From: a virus
Virus record (IMG/VR): IMGVR_UViG_3300027770_001980
Coordinates: 1 to 64,000 of that record
Reading direction: 5' to 3' (one strand)
DNA length: 64,000 bases
The translations under genes were made by a program, and so were the position numbers. The notes below the pieces were generated by a model. The model was not told where the DNA came from, did no database searches, and saw only the letters and a list, made by a program, of their open reading frames with translations. Shown piece after piece: positions 50,717-58,717 of this stretch (the first letter of the stretch is position 1; each line of letters begins with the position of its first letter).

Positions 50717-51019
50717 ATGGGAATTATACATAGAACCATGCAAGGAAAAGTAGTTGACATGGAAAAATTAATGAGCCAACATGAGCTCATGCCAGCCATC
50801 GGTAACGTAAAAGTAAATGCCAGAGGCGACGAATTAGGACCCGGCGGTAAAATTATTAAAAAGCGCGAGGATATCATGGCCGAATATTACGAAAGTAATC
50901 CTAAAGCCGTTCCTGAAAACTCTCGCCCTGTACAGGCAAAACCTCCAAGAGAAGCTCCTGTACAACAAGAGGCAGTGACTCCTACCAGAAAAACAAAGGC
51001 CAATACTGATGAAAGTTAA
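50717..51019 (+). CDS. Hypothetical protein upstream of GroES-like gene
   Basis: 100 residues: MGIIHRTMQGKVVDMEKLMSQHELMPAIGNVKVNARGDELGPGGKIIKKRED then a proline/glutamate/threonine-rich tail. AAGGAGA precedes ATG. Overlaps the next gene by 11 bases. The pattern is common in T4-like phages near virion genes; role unknown. Confidence 0.72.
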   Translation: MGIIHRTMQGKVVDMEKLMSQHELMPAIGNVKVNARGDELGPGGKIIKKREDIMAEYYESNPKAVPENSRPVQAKPPREAPVQQEAVTPTRKTKANTDES

Positions 51020-51347
51020 AGGTAAAATTATTCCGATACGAGATTCGGTAATTGTGTCGGATATGAATTTCGATATGGAGAGAACTACCACTGGACTTTA
51101 TATCCCAACCGACAATGGTAAAACACAAGGTATACACCCTCGATGGGGCCGTGTATGGGCTATTGGTCCTGATCAACAGGATGTTGCTATCGGTGATTGG
51201 GTTTTAGTAGAACATGGTCGATGGACAAGAACTATAGAGTTTGAAGTCGATAATGGTAATATCGTTGAACTACGTAGAGTAGATACTAATGCTATCATGG
51301 CAACTGCTGAGGAAAAACCGCAAGACTGGATGCGGTCCATAGCATAA
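51009..51347 (+). CDS. GroES-like co-chaperonin
   Basis: 112 residues with the co-chaperonin fold pattern. IIPIRDSVIVSDMNFDMERTTTGLYIPTDNGKTQGIHPRWGRVWAIGPDQQDVAIGDWVLVEHGRWTR corresponds to GroES from its first strand (IRPLHDRVIV) through the mobile loop (ERTTTGLYIP, usual ExxTxGGIxLP) to the GD-x-V barrel strands. T4 gp31 plays this role in folding the major capsid protein with host GroEL. No GroEL gene is in the window, so the host ring is presumed partner. Overlaps the preceding gene; a bidirectional terminator follows. Confidence 0.82.
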   Translation: MKVKGKIIPIRDSVIVSDMNFDMERTTTGLYIPTDNGKTQGIHPRWGRVWAIGPDQQDVAIGDWVLVEHGRWTRTIEFEVDNGNIVELRRVDTNAIMATAEEKPQDWMRSIA

Positions 51348-51351
51348 AAAT

Positions 51352-51377
51352 AAAAGGGCTTATTAAGCCCTTTTTTT
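51352..51377. terminator. Bidirectional terminator
   Basis: AAAAGGGCTTA and TAAGCCCTTTT form a near-perfect hairpin followed by T7 and preceded by an A tract. It separates convergent genes ending at 51347 and 51382. Confidence 0.88.
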
Positions 51378-51381
51378 ACGA

Positions 51382-51963
51382 TTAAACAAAATTCTTTTTA
51401 ATTAGTTCTATTATGTTGGGATCTCTCGAAGCAACTCCAAGTCCTGCAGAATGAATAAAATTTATTTTATAGGGCATTTCAAATTCATGAAAAAATCTGC
51501 CAACGTCTGCCGGAAATGCTTCAGTATCATGAAACATAACTACTGACTCATCTTTTAGAAAATCTTTCCAGGTGTTCCAATCATATGTCACTGCATCATA
51601 TGTATGAAATCCATCGATATGTAATATATCAATTTTCTTTTGCCATGTTTTTGCTACCTGATCAAAGAACCCTTTAATAAATGTAATATTATTAAATTCA
51701 TATTTGTCTTTTGTGGTATTAACATATTGGAAAGTATCCCTAATACCTGCATGATAGTCACCTTCGAAACTATCAACACCATATACATTTCCAATACCCA
51801 TTTCGGCAAGATAAAAAGTACTATGTCCAAAATCTACACCTAAATCAACTGTGATATCCGGTCTCATAGTTTTTACTAACCAGTTGGCAAAACTTCTATG
51901 ACCTAACCATGCACTCGGCCGTTCTTGAGTAATTATATCACATGCTAAATGTTTGTTTGACAT
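51382..51963 (-). CDS. Class I SAM-dependent methyltransferase
   Basis: 193 residues. VDLGVDFGHSTFYLAEMG is the SAM-binding loop, VYGVDSFEGD the acidic strand-2 end, IDILHIDGFHTYDAVTYDWNTW the IDG region of methyltransferase_24-type enzymes, and VMFHDTEAF the next strand. These methylate small molecules or sugars. Minus strand, with AAAGGA ribosome site and an exact TATAAATA upstream, so probably expressed late as a single gene. Confidence 0.8.
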   Translation of the reverse strand: MSNKHLACDIITQERPSAWLGHRSFANWLVKTMRPDITVDLGVDFGHSTFYLAEMGIGNVYGVDSFEGDYHAGIRDTFQYVNTTKDKYEFNNITFIKGFFDQVAKTWQKKIDILHIDGFHTYDAVTYDWNTWKDFLKDESVVMFHDTEAFPADVGRFFHEFEMPYKINFIHSAGLGVASRDPNIIELIKKNFV

Positions 51964-51987
51964 AGAATCCTTTATATTGGTATATTA

Positions 51988-51995
51988 TATTTATA
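51988..51995 (-). promoter_or_regulatory. TATAAATA late-promoter-like motif (minus)
   Basis: TATTTATA on the plus strand, 24 bases upstream of the methyltransferase ATG on the minus strand. Confidence 0.55.
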
Positions 51996-52001
51996 AACCC
52001 G

Positions 52002-52030
52002 TTGACTTATAGACTAACAAATTGTATAAT
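52002..52030 (+). promoter_or_regulatory. Sigma70-like promoter, leaderless
   Basis: TTGACT (52002-52007), 17-nt spacer, TATAAT (52025-52030). ATG 52036 begins six bases later. Confidence 0.8.
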
Positions 52031-52035
52031 ATAGT

Positions 52036-52239
52036 ATGAAGACAAGAGAACAAATTATTACCGGTATGTGCATGACTTACAGGCACGATTACGGTTTAGA
52101 CAAACATCCTGACGATGCTGCTTTTGTGGCAGGTATGACCGGATCTCAACGCAAAGCATTATGGAATCAAATGGCACAAATATTTGATAACGACATTTGG
52201 CCACACATGATGTTTCGATACGGGGATGACTGGCGATGA
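52036..52239 (+). CDS. Small hypothetical protein, leaderless mRNA
   Basis: 67 residues, MKTREQIITGMCMTYRHDYGLDKHPDDAAFVAGMTGSQRKALWNQMAQIFDNDIWPHM, helical. ATG lies at the predicted transcription start with no ribosome site. Similar small proteins are seen in T4-like phages; function unknown. Confidence 0.7.
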   Translation: MKTREQIITGMCMTYRHDYGLDKHPDDAAFVAGMTGSQRKALWNQMAQIFDNDIWPHMMFRYGDDWR

Positions 52240-52267
52240 TTAACTTTTGAGATATTACATGTCTGAG

Positions 52268-52292
52268 TATAAATAGTATTTTAGGATACTAT
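52268..52292 (+). promoter_or_regulatory. TATAAATA motif plus hairpin, leader of endonuclease gene
   Basis: Exact TATAAATA (52268-52275). ATAGTAT (52273-52279) pairs with ATACTAT (52286-52292) across a TTTAGG loop that holds the weak ribosome site. ATG 52294 follows directly. Confidence 0.55.
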
Positions 52293-52293
52293 T

Positions 52294-53016
52294 ATGAGCA
52301 AAAAAGCAACCTTATCAGAATTTATAGTAAAAGCAGAAAATATACATAAAAAATTTTATACATATGAAAATGCTGTATATATTGATGCATTAACAAAGTT
52401 ATCTATCACATGCAAAGAACATGGAGAATTCTGGCAAACTCCTGGTGATCATGTTTATGGACACGGATGTCCGCAATGCAAGGCGGTTAAAAGATCATGT
52501 AAATGGACTGATATAATTTTGTTATTTCAAGAAAAACATAATGGGTACTATTCATACGACGAAACTACATACATAAGAAATAGCATAAAAATGAGAATAA
52601 TATGCCCCGTGCATGGAGAATTTTGGCAAAAACCCGAGTTGCATAAAAACGGATCAGGCTGTAAACTATGTACTGCAAGTGGTGGTCCCGGAAAGTATTG
52701 CGAAACAATTTTTAATAGAAATCCTGAACTCAAGTTAAAGAATGGATATTTGTATTTTATAGAATTACATGATGCAGATGGTTCTAAATTTTATAAAATA
52801 GGAATTACTGTTTCAATGAAAAATAGATTTTATAAATTTATAGAAAAAAATAATGGAAAAATATGTTGGATCAATGAAGATACATTATACAACTGTTTTT
52901 TAAAAGAACAATATGTACTTAAAAAATATAAACATGTATCATACATACCTTCCAGTTTAAAAATAGGAGGAAAACACGAATGCTTTTCAAAGGAATTATA
53001 TACAGATGATATTTAA
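52294..53016 (+). CDS. GIY-YIG-like homing endonuclease with zinc repeats
   Basis: 240 residues. Two copies of a zinc-binding repeat, CKEHGEFWQTPGDHVYGHGCPQC and CPVHGEFWQKPELHKNGSGCKLC, each CxxHGxFWQxPxxHxxGxGCxxC, form the DNA-binding part. The C-terminal ~90 residues (GYLYFIELHDADGSKFYKIGIT, then NRFYKF and a conserved E) match the T5orf172/GIY-YIG nuclease group. A free-standing homing endonuclease with late-type leader. Its end overlaps the cytidylyltransferase gene by 11 bases. Confidence 0.82.
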   Translation: MSKKATLSEFIVKAENIHKKFYTYENAVYIDALTKLSITCKEHGEFWQTPGDHVYGHGCPQCKAVKRSCKWTDIILLFQEKHNGYYSYDETTYIRNSIKMRIICPVHGEFWQKPELHKNGSGCKLCTASGGPGKYCETIFNRNPELKLKNGYLYFIELHDADGSKFYKIGITVSMKNRFYKFIEKNNGKICWINEDTLYNCFLKEQYVLKKYKHVSYIPSSLKIGGKHECFSKELYTDDI

Positions 53017-53470
53017 CAAACTCAAAGATCTTAAATCTCAAAATAAAAAAATTGGTATTGTTTTTAGTGCATGGGACCTTTTTCATGCTGGCCATATTGC
53101 TATGTTAGCAGAAGCAAAGAATCATTGTGATTACTTGATTGCAGCATTACAAACTGATCCAACCATTGATCGCCCAGACAGTAAAAATCCACCAATCCAA
53201 ACTATTGTAGAACGACAAATACAGGTCAGCACTAATCGCAATGTGGACGAAGTAGTTGTATATCAGACAGAAAAAGACTTGGAAGACCTCTTGCTTATTT
53301 TGCCTGTTGATGTTAGAATATTAGGTGTAGAGTATAAAGACAAAGACTTCACTGGTAAGGATATTTGTCTCAAGCGCGGAATTGAAATTGTCTACAATGG
53401 ACGAGATCATTCCTTTAGTAGTAGCAGCCTACGCAAGCGTGTGGCAGAAGCAGAAGGAAGAAAGAAATGA
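53006..53470 (+). CDS. Cytidylyltransferase-like nucleotidyltransferase
   Basis: 154 residues. IGIVFSAWDLFHAGHIAMLAEAKNHCDYLIAAL contains the HxGH catalytic motif of cytidylyltransferases such as glycerol-3-phosphate cytidylyltransferase. The second signature (usual RTxGISTT) appears as GRDHSFSSSSLRKRV. It would transfer CMP to a phosphorylated alcohol or sugar, feeding surface or glycan chemistry. Overlaps neighbours on both sides. Confidence 0.85.
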   Translation: MIFNKLKDLKSQNKKIGIVFSAWDLFHAGHIAMLAEAKNHCDYLIAALQTDPTIDRPDSKNPPIQTIVERQIQVSTNRNVDEVVVYQTEKDLEDLLLILPVDVRILGVEYKDKDFTGKDICLKRGIEIVYNGRDHSFSSSSLRKRVAEAEGRKK

Positions 53471-53760
53471 ACTGGTTAAAACGACGACTACGTATTTGGG
53501 CATTTAGCGACAATGAATCCGACCTGATAACATCAAATAAGGTAAGGAAGGGATCCCTTACTATATCCGCCGACGAAACTCTTAGCTCAGACCCATTACG
53601 TCTAAGCATCTATCGTGCCAACGGTGGAATAGTTGTTGAGACTCGTACATATGATCGTCAGAAGGATCGTAATCAAACTCAACTACACATCGTAGGGCAT
53701 GATGAAGATCTCGGTCGCAGTCTAAGTAAAATCATCACCATGGAGTCATTACGTGGATAA
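53467..53760 (+). CDS. Hypothetical protein
   Basis: 97 residues: MNWLKRRLRIWAFSDNESDLITSNKVRKGSLTISADETLSSDPLRLSIYRANGGIVVETRTYDRQKDRNQTQLHIV. Basic amphipathic start, then beta-rich. Widely seen small phage-protein pattern of unknown role. ATGA overlap with the previous gene, eight-base overlap with the next. Confidence 0.72.
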   Translation: MNWLKRRLRIWAFSDNESDLITSNKVRKGSLTISADETLSSDPLRLSIYRANGGIVVETRTYDRQKDRNQTQLHIVGHDEDLGRSLSKIITMESLRG

Positions 53761-54004
53761 GTGTACCATCTGTAAAAAAGAATATAGTCCAGATTGCGAC
53801 TACAATCAAGGACGCTGCCCACATCATCCACCAATGCTGAATATCCAACCCAAAGATACCAGCAAAGGACATTTTTATGTTAGTATTGTAAAGAGTATGT
53901 TTCGTATTGGGGCAGGCGGATGCCTAATGCAAGGCAACTTGTTTTTTGCCGGCTTCTTACTAATCTTTGCGGAAATATTAGGCATTGTCGAGGAGTTAGT
54001 GTAA
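53753..54004 (+). CDS. Zinc-finger plus membrane-segment small protein
   Basis: 83 residues from GTG/ATG at 53753. N-terminal CTICKKEYSPDCDYNQGRCPHHP is a Cys/His cluster likely binding zinc. The C-terminal ~35 residues include a hydrophobic segment (LFFAGFLLIFAEILGIV). Possibly membrane-anchored. It sits in a tightly packed operon leading to the clamp loader. Confidence 0.68.
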   Translation: MDKCTICKKEYSPDCDYNQGRCPHHPPMLNIQPKDTSKGHFYVSIVKSMFRIGAGGCLMQGNLFFAGFLLIFAEILGIVEELV

Positions 54005-54005
54005 A

Positions 54006-54197
54006 ATGTATGATAAAGAAGCAGTAAGAAAACGCATGAATGAATTAATGGAACCAATTGATCGTCAGATTATGATGAGTGATTCCAGAGAAGAATTGTT
54101 GATGTTGGCATGTGCTATGCAACAACGCACAACTGAAATTTTTGATGCCGAACTTGGTGTGAATGGTAGAAAACGAATGTATGAGGATTATGTATGA
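54006..54197 (+). CDS. Small helical hypothetical protein
   Basis: 63 residues, MYDKEAVRKRMNELMEPIDRQIMMSDSREELLMLACAMQQRTTEIFD, entirely helical. Overlaps the clamp-loader gene by four bases, so co-translated with it. The position might suggest a replication accessory role; no family recognised. Confidence 0.7.
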   Translation: MYDKEAVRKRMNELMEPIDRQIMMSDSREELLMLACAMQQRTTEIFDAELGVNGRKRMYEDYV

Positions 54198-55114
54198 TTG
54201 AATTATGGGTCGAGGCATATAGGCCAAAAAAAGTCAGCGACTATGTGTTCAGAGATGACGCACAGCGTAGACAAGTTAACTCTTGGATCAAGGAAGGCAG
54301 TATTCCTCATCTATTGTTGAGCGGTGCGGCTGGCATTGGCAAGACCACGTTGGCCAAAGTTCTATGCAATGAACTCAACATCGAAGAATATGATATATTA
54401 GAGATCAATGCGTCGCGTGATAACAACGTAGAAACGGTACGTGATAAGATCATCAACTTTGTGCAGATGATTCCGTTTGGTCCTTTTAAGGTAGTATTAT
54501 TAGATGAAGCAGATTATCTCACTCCTAACGCACAGGCAATCCTACGAGGAGTTATGGAGACCTACAGTAACCATAGTAGGTTTATTCTTACTTGCAATTA
54601 TCCGAATAGAATTATTCCTGCTCTCCATAGCCGCTGCCAGGGCTTTCACATCGAAAAAACCGATCTAACTGAATACACGGCACGGGTGGCTACTATTCTT
54701 GTAGAAGAGGCTGTAGAGTTTGATCTCGATACATTGGATACATATGTCAAAGTAGCATATCCAGATTTACGTAAATGTATTAATATGGTACAGCAAAATG
54801 TCAGCGACGGTCGACTACAAACTCCCACAGCAGGTGAAGAAGGTGTAAGTGACTACAAGATCGAAATGGTTGAGTTGTTTAAGAAAGGCAAGATTAAAGA
54901 AGCAAGGACATTGCTATGTGGTCGTGCTCGCCCAGAAGAAATGGGTGATATCTTTAGATGGTTATATGACAACTTAGATCTATTTGGCAAGACTGAAGAA
55001 CAGAAAGATTCGGCATTGTTGATCATCAAACAAGGACTGTGTGACCATGCGATTTGTGCCGACAGCGAGATAAATTTAGCAGCAACTTTGACAAAACTGG
55101 CTCGTCTACAATAA
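54194..55114 (+). CDS. Sliding-clamp loader large subunit (gp44/RFC-like)
   Basis: 306 residues of the AAA+ clamp-loader family: Walker A GAAGIGKTT at about residue 45, Walker B VVLLDEADYLT near 100, sensor-1 LTCNYPNRI, and the arginine-finger SRC motif (HSRCQGF) near 153. It uses ATP to open the sliding clamp on primer-template DNA. T4 gp44 is about 319 residues, so length is normal. The partner (gp62-like) and clamp (gp45-like) are not identified here. Strong evidence of a T4-type replisome. Confidence 0.92.
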   Translation: MIELWVEAYRPKKVSDYVFRDDAQRRQVNSWIKEGSIPHLLLSGAAGIGKTTLAKVLCNELNIEEYDILEINASRDNNVETVRDKIINFVQMIPFGPFKVVLLDEADYLTPNAQAILRGVMETYSNHSRFILTCNYPNRIIPALHSRCQGFHIEKTDLTEYTARVATILVEEAVEFDLDTLDTYVKVAYPDLRKCINMVQQNVSDGRLQTPTAGEEGVSDYKIEMVELFKKGKIKEARTLLCGRARPEEMGDIFRWLYDNLDLFGKTEEQKDSALLIIKQGLCDHAICADSEINLAATLTKLARLQ

Positions 55115-55116
55115 AC

Positions 55117-55155
55117 AAACCGCACAGTCGATGCAGGTCGAATACTGTGCGGTTT
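55117..55155. terminator. Bidirectional 12-bp hairpin terminator
   Basis: AAACCGCACAGT (55117-55128) pairs perfectly with ACTGTGCGGTTT (55144-55155). It lies between the convergent clamp-loader and phoH genes. T tracts are short, so termination strength is uncertain. Confidence 0.7.
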
Positions 55156-55176
55156 ATCGTTGTTATTGTAAGTTAG

Positions 55177-55941
55177 TTAATCGCTGGTTTCTTCCTTATA
55201 GATTTTTAATACTTCCTTAACGACTGGATGTCGTTCAATATCTCGAGTTTCAAATCTCGCCATTGCGATCATTCGGCAATCACCTCCTCCATCGAACAAT
55301 CCGCAAAACTCTAGGAGACCGTTTTCACTAGGACGGTCGGCTTGGTTTAAATCTCCAGTAACTACCATACGAGAATTGTTACCAATTCTTGTTAATAGCA
55401 TCTTCATCTGACTCGGTGTAGCATTTTGCATTTCGTCAGCAATGACAAAAGCATTTTTAAATGTTCTACCTCTCATGTATGCCAATGGTGAAATCTCAAT
55501 AGATCCATCCTCTAACATACTGGCTATCTCTTTAGGATGATAGTATTCTTCAAAGACATCAAATATAGGTCTTGTCCAGGGTGCCATTTTGGCATTTAGA
55601 TCCCCGGGTAAAAACCCATGTTCTTCATCTACCGAAACAGCGGGGCGGGTTACAATTATCTTACTGATAGACCCTTCCTTGTACAATTTAATTGCCATCT
55701 GTACGGCCAACATTGTTTTGCCCGTACCGGCTGGGCCGATGGCTAAAATAATGTATTTCTTGGGGTTTTTTAGCAATTCAAGATAGTTCTCTTGACTTAG
55801 GTTACGTGGAACTATATTGACTTGCTGGCTGCGTTTTAAGTAGGTCTTAATTTGTATTAAGTTACTATGTGGTTCTTTATGGAATCGTGGATCTCGTTGT
55901 TCACTCATATCCCTGTCCCTTCTTCTATTAGCTCTAGGCAA
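55177..55941 (-). CDS. phoH: PhoH-like ATPase
   Basis: 255 residues on the minus strand. Walker A AIGPAGTGKTMLAVQMA, then VTRPAVSVDEEHGFLPGDLNAKM and a Walker B region FVIADEMQNATPSQMKMLLTRIG, the PhoH/NACHT-like P-loop signature with the DEMQN motif. PhoH is widespread in aquatic phages; proposed to act in RNA handling or phosphate response. Start TTG is chosen because AAGGAGG lies five bases upstream (55948-55954 on the minus strand); an ATG 11 codons in (55908) is the alternative. Confidence 0.9.
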   Translation of the reverse strand: MPRANRRRDRDMSEQRDPRFHKEPHSNLIQIKTYLKRSQQVNIVPRNLSQENYLELLKNPKKYIILAIGPAGTGKTMLAVQMAIKLYKEGSISKIIVTRPAVSVDEEHGFLPGDLNAKMAPWTRPIFDVFEEYYHPKEIASMLEDGSIEISPLAYMRGRTFKNAFVIADEMQNATPSQMKMLLTRIGNNSRMVVTGDLNQADRPSENGLLEFCGLFDGGGDCRMIAMARFETRDIERHPVVKEVLKIYKEETSD

Positions 55942-56054
55942 TTTTACCTCCTTGGTGAAGATCGACCTGCAACAATATTTAAAAGTTATTTCAAAATACC
56001 CGCTCAAAGGCATTGATTTTGGATCCCGGCTGATTTAAGGGTTAGTATCGGTTG

Positions 56055-56072
56055 AGAATGGATAAATATTCT
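56055..56072 (+). promoter_or_regulatory. Inverted repeat around ATAAAT motif
   Basis: AGAAT and ATTCT arms (56055-56059, 56068-56072) around GGATAAAT. GATAAATA is 56061-56068. ATG 56088 follows. Confidence 0.45.
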
Positions 56073-56087
56073 ATATAGAGAACCCCT

Positions 56088-56609
56088 ATGCACGACATTA
56101 TAGACGTAATTAAAAACCTACAAACACTGAGTGAAAACAATAGTGCATTTAAAGTGCTCAAAGACTTTGAAAGAGTCATTGACGAATTAGATGTTTATGT
56201 GTTTAAAAATTGGGAAGAAGGCGAACTTATCGCCGGACCTGATGTAAATCGCTATGATGTAAAATGTAAGTTTATGTGGACACGCGAAAACATGCCTGAT
56301 CCTAAAGGTGGCAAACGATTAGTAGACTACGGTTGTCAAGTGGTATTTGCTAAAGAATCAGTTATGATTCCACGTAAGATTAAAGAACCAGGTGATTTCC
56401 GTCCTGGCACAAAGAAAGGCAAGATTGATGCACATCCTATTTGGACTGTGACTATTACTATGCCAAAAAAATTAATGCAAGATGTTTATGTGGGTAAAGA
56501 AAACAAAGAGAATAACCGAATGGCAGAATTAATGAAATATAGCCAACAAGATGCAGAAGTTGAAAATACCGCACAGGAATCACCAGAGGAGGCACCAACT
56601 AATGCGTAA
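56088..56609 (+). CDS. Hypothetical, probably virion-related protein
   Basis: 173 residues: MHDIIDVIKNLQTLSENNSAFKVLKDFERVIDELDVYVFKNWEEGELIAGPDVNRYDVKCKFMWT, then beta-rich, with a glutamate-rich tail. The N-terminal helix followed by a WEEGELIxGP turn resembles T4-like neck or structural proteins described only as hypothetical. A late-type motif precedes it. Overlaps the next gene by eight bases. Confidence 0.7.
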   Translation: MHDIIDVIKNLQTLSENNSAFKVLKDFERVIDELDVYVFKNWEEGELIAGPDVNRYDVKCKFMWTRENMPDPKGGKRLVDYGCQVVFAKESVMIPRKIKEPGDFRPGTKKGKIDAHPIWTVTITMPKKLMQDVYVGKENKENNRMAELMKYSQQDAEVENTAQESPEEAPTNA

Positions 56610-57342
56610 TTTAAATGAAGGACTAAGATCCGGAGACCTTGAAAACTATGTTTCGGAACTCTTTACTGTTGACCAATATAGAAGCAAAATGGGCGAAGAC
56701 AGTGATGTTATAGTTTTAGGATTCCATGTGCGTGAAAAGAATCCTGCTATTGATATGATGGAATTTATCGAACGTGGATATGATTTTATTCTCGACGCCG
56801 ACATGAGTGCCGGTGAAGAAAATGACGGACAATATCAAGTGTTTGTTGAAATTGAAAGAACCCCTAATCTCAAAACACAATTGAAAGAATTGTTAGGCGG
56901 AGTTGGACAATTATGTAATTGCAGTGAATGGAGATTCCGCTATCAGAAGTCTAAAAATAGTTTGGAATTTAATGAAGAAAATATTACCGAGGCTATCCCA
57001 ATGACTAAACAAGATTACGAAGGCAAGATTATGGAAATTAAAAATACCGATATTAGAGAATTCTTTGATCAAGGTATAGTCAATGTCGATCTTGCGGAGG
57101 ATAACACACTGATATTCAGCAAACCATATGCTGGCGATATCGCTGCTAAATTTATCGCGATTGGCGATTATGAAGATGTTAAGAATACTGTTCCTGGACC
57201 TATCTCTTTAGATGAGAGCAGCCAAAGCCAAATGTTCTTCTTGACCAAATATATTGGCAATTATGAAATTAATAAAATTGGTAATAAATTCCTAATCAGG
57301 AATGGAGATAGGGCAGTAGTCTTAGAAAAAGATAGGTGGTAA
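56602..57342 (+). CDS. Hypothetical, probably virion-related protein
   Basis: 246 residues from ATG 56602 (GAGGAGG lies upstream): MRNLNEGLRSGDLENYVSELFTVDQYRSKMGEDSDVIVLGFHV. Alpha/beta throughout with YDFILDADMSAGEENDG and FLIRNGDRAVVLEKDRW. Paired with the gene before it and followed by the lysis cassette. No domain recognised; structural role is inferred from context. Confidence 0.7.
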   Translation: MRNLNEGLRSGDLENYVSELFTVDQYRSKMGEDSDVIVLGFHVREKNPAIDMMEFIERGYDFILDADMSAGEENDGQYQVFVEIERTPNLKTQLKELLGGVGQLCNCSEWRFRYQKSKNSLEFNEENITEAIPMTKQDYEGKIMEIKNTDIREFFDQGIVNVDLAEDNTLIFSKPYAGDIAAKFIAIGDYEDVKNTVPGPISLDESSQSQMFFLTKYIGNYEINKIGNKFLIRNGDRAVVLEKDRW

Positions 57343-57343
57343 C

Positions 57344-57805
57344 ATGTGGTTAATGGATTTCATGCCTGACTGGATATTCCACGCAATACTATTGGCAGGT
57401 TCACTGGGCTTAATAGCCAGTTTCATATTAAATTTTATTCCTACTTTCAAACTTTATCATTTACCTCTGCAGGTCATATCTGTATTGCTAATCGCATTAG
57501 GTATTTGGTTCGAAGGTGCTATGAGTAATCAAGCAGAATGGGAGGCTAAGGTTAAAGATTTAGAAGTCAAGGTAGCAGAAGCACAGGCACAAAGCCAAGA
57601 AGAAAATATCAAGATCGTAACTAAAACGGTTAAACAAATACAAGTGATTCGAGAACAAGGACAAAATATTATCACCTATGTGGATAAGGAAGTAGTCAAG
57701 GACCGAGAGGTCGTTAAGTTTGTAGAGAACTGCCCTATTCCCGAAATCATCATCAGCACACATAATGCAGCAGCATTGAATAAAATCATCGAGGATAAGA
57801 AATGA
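57344..57805 (+). CDS. Probable inner-membrane spanin (Rz-like)
   Basis: 153 residues. Two hydrophobic segments near the N-terminus (about 10-30 and 38-58) anchor it in the inner membrane. They are followed by a long coiled coil (EWEAKVKDLEVKVAEAQAQSQEENIKIV) and a C-terminal periplasmic tail. It overlaps the lipoprotein gene by four bases and is followed by the endolysin, the arrangement of i-spanin/o-spanin pairs that fuse inner and outer membranes at lysis. Call rests on topology and order. Confidence 0.72.
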   Translation: MWLMDFMPDWIFHAILLAGSLGLIASFILNFIPTFKLYHLPLQVISVLLIALGIWFEGAMSNQAEWEAKVKDLEVKVAEAQAQSQEENIKIVTKTVKQIQVIREQGQNIITYVDKEVVKDREVVKFVENCPIPEIIISTHNAAALNKIIEDKK

Positions 57806-58092
57806 ACTTGATTAAATTATTCGTCCTGGTAATTTTTATCATACTGGCATTTTTAATGACAGGATGTAGCACTACTGTTCCTGTAACAGCAAGATTCCCA
57901 GATGCACCTGTGTTGATATTAGAAAAATGTCCACCATTGAAAACCATCGAAGGTGAAAAAGTTTCTATCACTGATCTCATTAAAACCGTCACCCAAAATT
58001 ATACTACATATTACGAATGTGCAGAAAAGAATAATGCTTGGGTAGAATGGTATCAAACACAAAAACCAATATTTGAAAAGGTAGGAAAATAA
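57802..58092 (+). CDS. Probable outer-membrane spanin lipoprotein (Rz1-like)
   Basis: 96 residues. A type II signal peptide with lipobox LMTGC gives Cys as the lipidated first residue (about residue 22), then a periplasmic part with further cysteines (LEKCPPLK, YYECAEK) and helix. Would be sorted to the outer membrane and pair with the spanin at 57344. Immediately upstream of the endolysin. Implies a Gram-negative host. Confidence 0.8.
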   Translation: MNLIKLFVLVIFIILAFLMTGCSTTVPVTARFPDAPVLILEKCPPLKTIEGEKVSITDLIKTVTQNYTTYYECAEKNNAWVEWYQTQKPIFEKVGK

Positions 58093-58716
58093 ATGTCAAA
58101 CTTTATTTTAAACAAATCACAGTTATCACAACTTATCCCAGGTAATCCATATATTGATTATTGGTATCACGCATTAGAACAAGCATTGCCGGATTATGAT
58201 ATTAATACTCCAAACCGTGTCGCTGCTTTCATGGCACAATGTGCTCACGAATCCGGTGGGTTTAGAGCACTGAAGGAGAACTTGAATTATCGTGCCGTTA
58301 CGTTAAGAAAAGTATTTCCTAAATATTTCCCCAGTGACGATATCGCTAACGCATATGCAGGTAAACAAGAAATGATCGCTAACCGTGTTTATGGTGGACG
58401 TATGGGCAATGGAGATGAAAATAGTGGAGATGGATTTCGTTATTGTGGACGTGGTTTGATACAACTTACCGGTAAACAAAATTATCAAGCATTTGCCGAC
58501 AGTATTGAAACACCAGTAGAAGATTTGCCAGAATATTTGGCCACATTTGAAGGTGCTGTCCAAAGTGCTTGCTGGTTCTGGGAAAGTAACAATTTAAATC
58601 AATTTGCCGACAAAGGTGATATTTTAACAATGACTAAACGTATCAACGGTGGTACTATTGGTTTAGAGGATCGTATCAAACACTACGAACATGCATTACA
58701 TGTATTAGGAGCATAA
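58093..58716 (+). CDS. GH19-type endolysin
   Basis: 207 residues of the glycoside hydrolase 19 (chitinase-like lysozyme) family. NRVAAFMAQCAHESGGFRALKENLNY contains the catalytic Glu in AHESGGF. GFRYCGRGLIQLTGKQNYQ carries the conserved RGxIQLTG motif, and the C-terminal WFWESNNLNQFAD...TKRINGG is typical. Degrades peptidoglycan at lysis. It has no signal peptide, so release by a holin is expected. Starts at the base after the lipoprotein stop. Confidence 0.93.
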   Translation: MSNFILNKSQLSQLIPGNPYIDYWYHALEQALPDYDINTPNRVAAFMAQCAHESGGFRALKENLNYRAVTLRKVFPKYFPSDDIANAYAGKQEMIANRVYGGRMGNGDENSGDGFRYCGRGLIQLTGKQNYQAFADSIETPVEDLPEYLATFEGAVQSACWFWESNNLNQFADKGDILTMTKRINGGTIGLEDRIKHYEHALHVLGA

Positions 58717-58717
58717 C

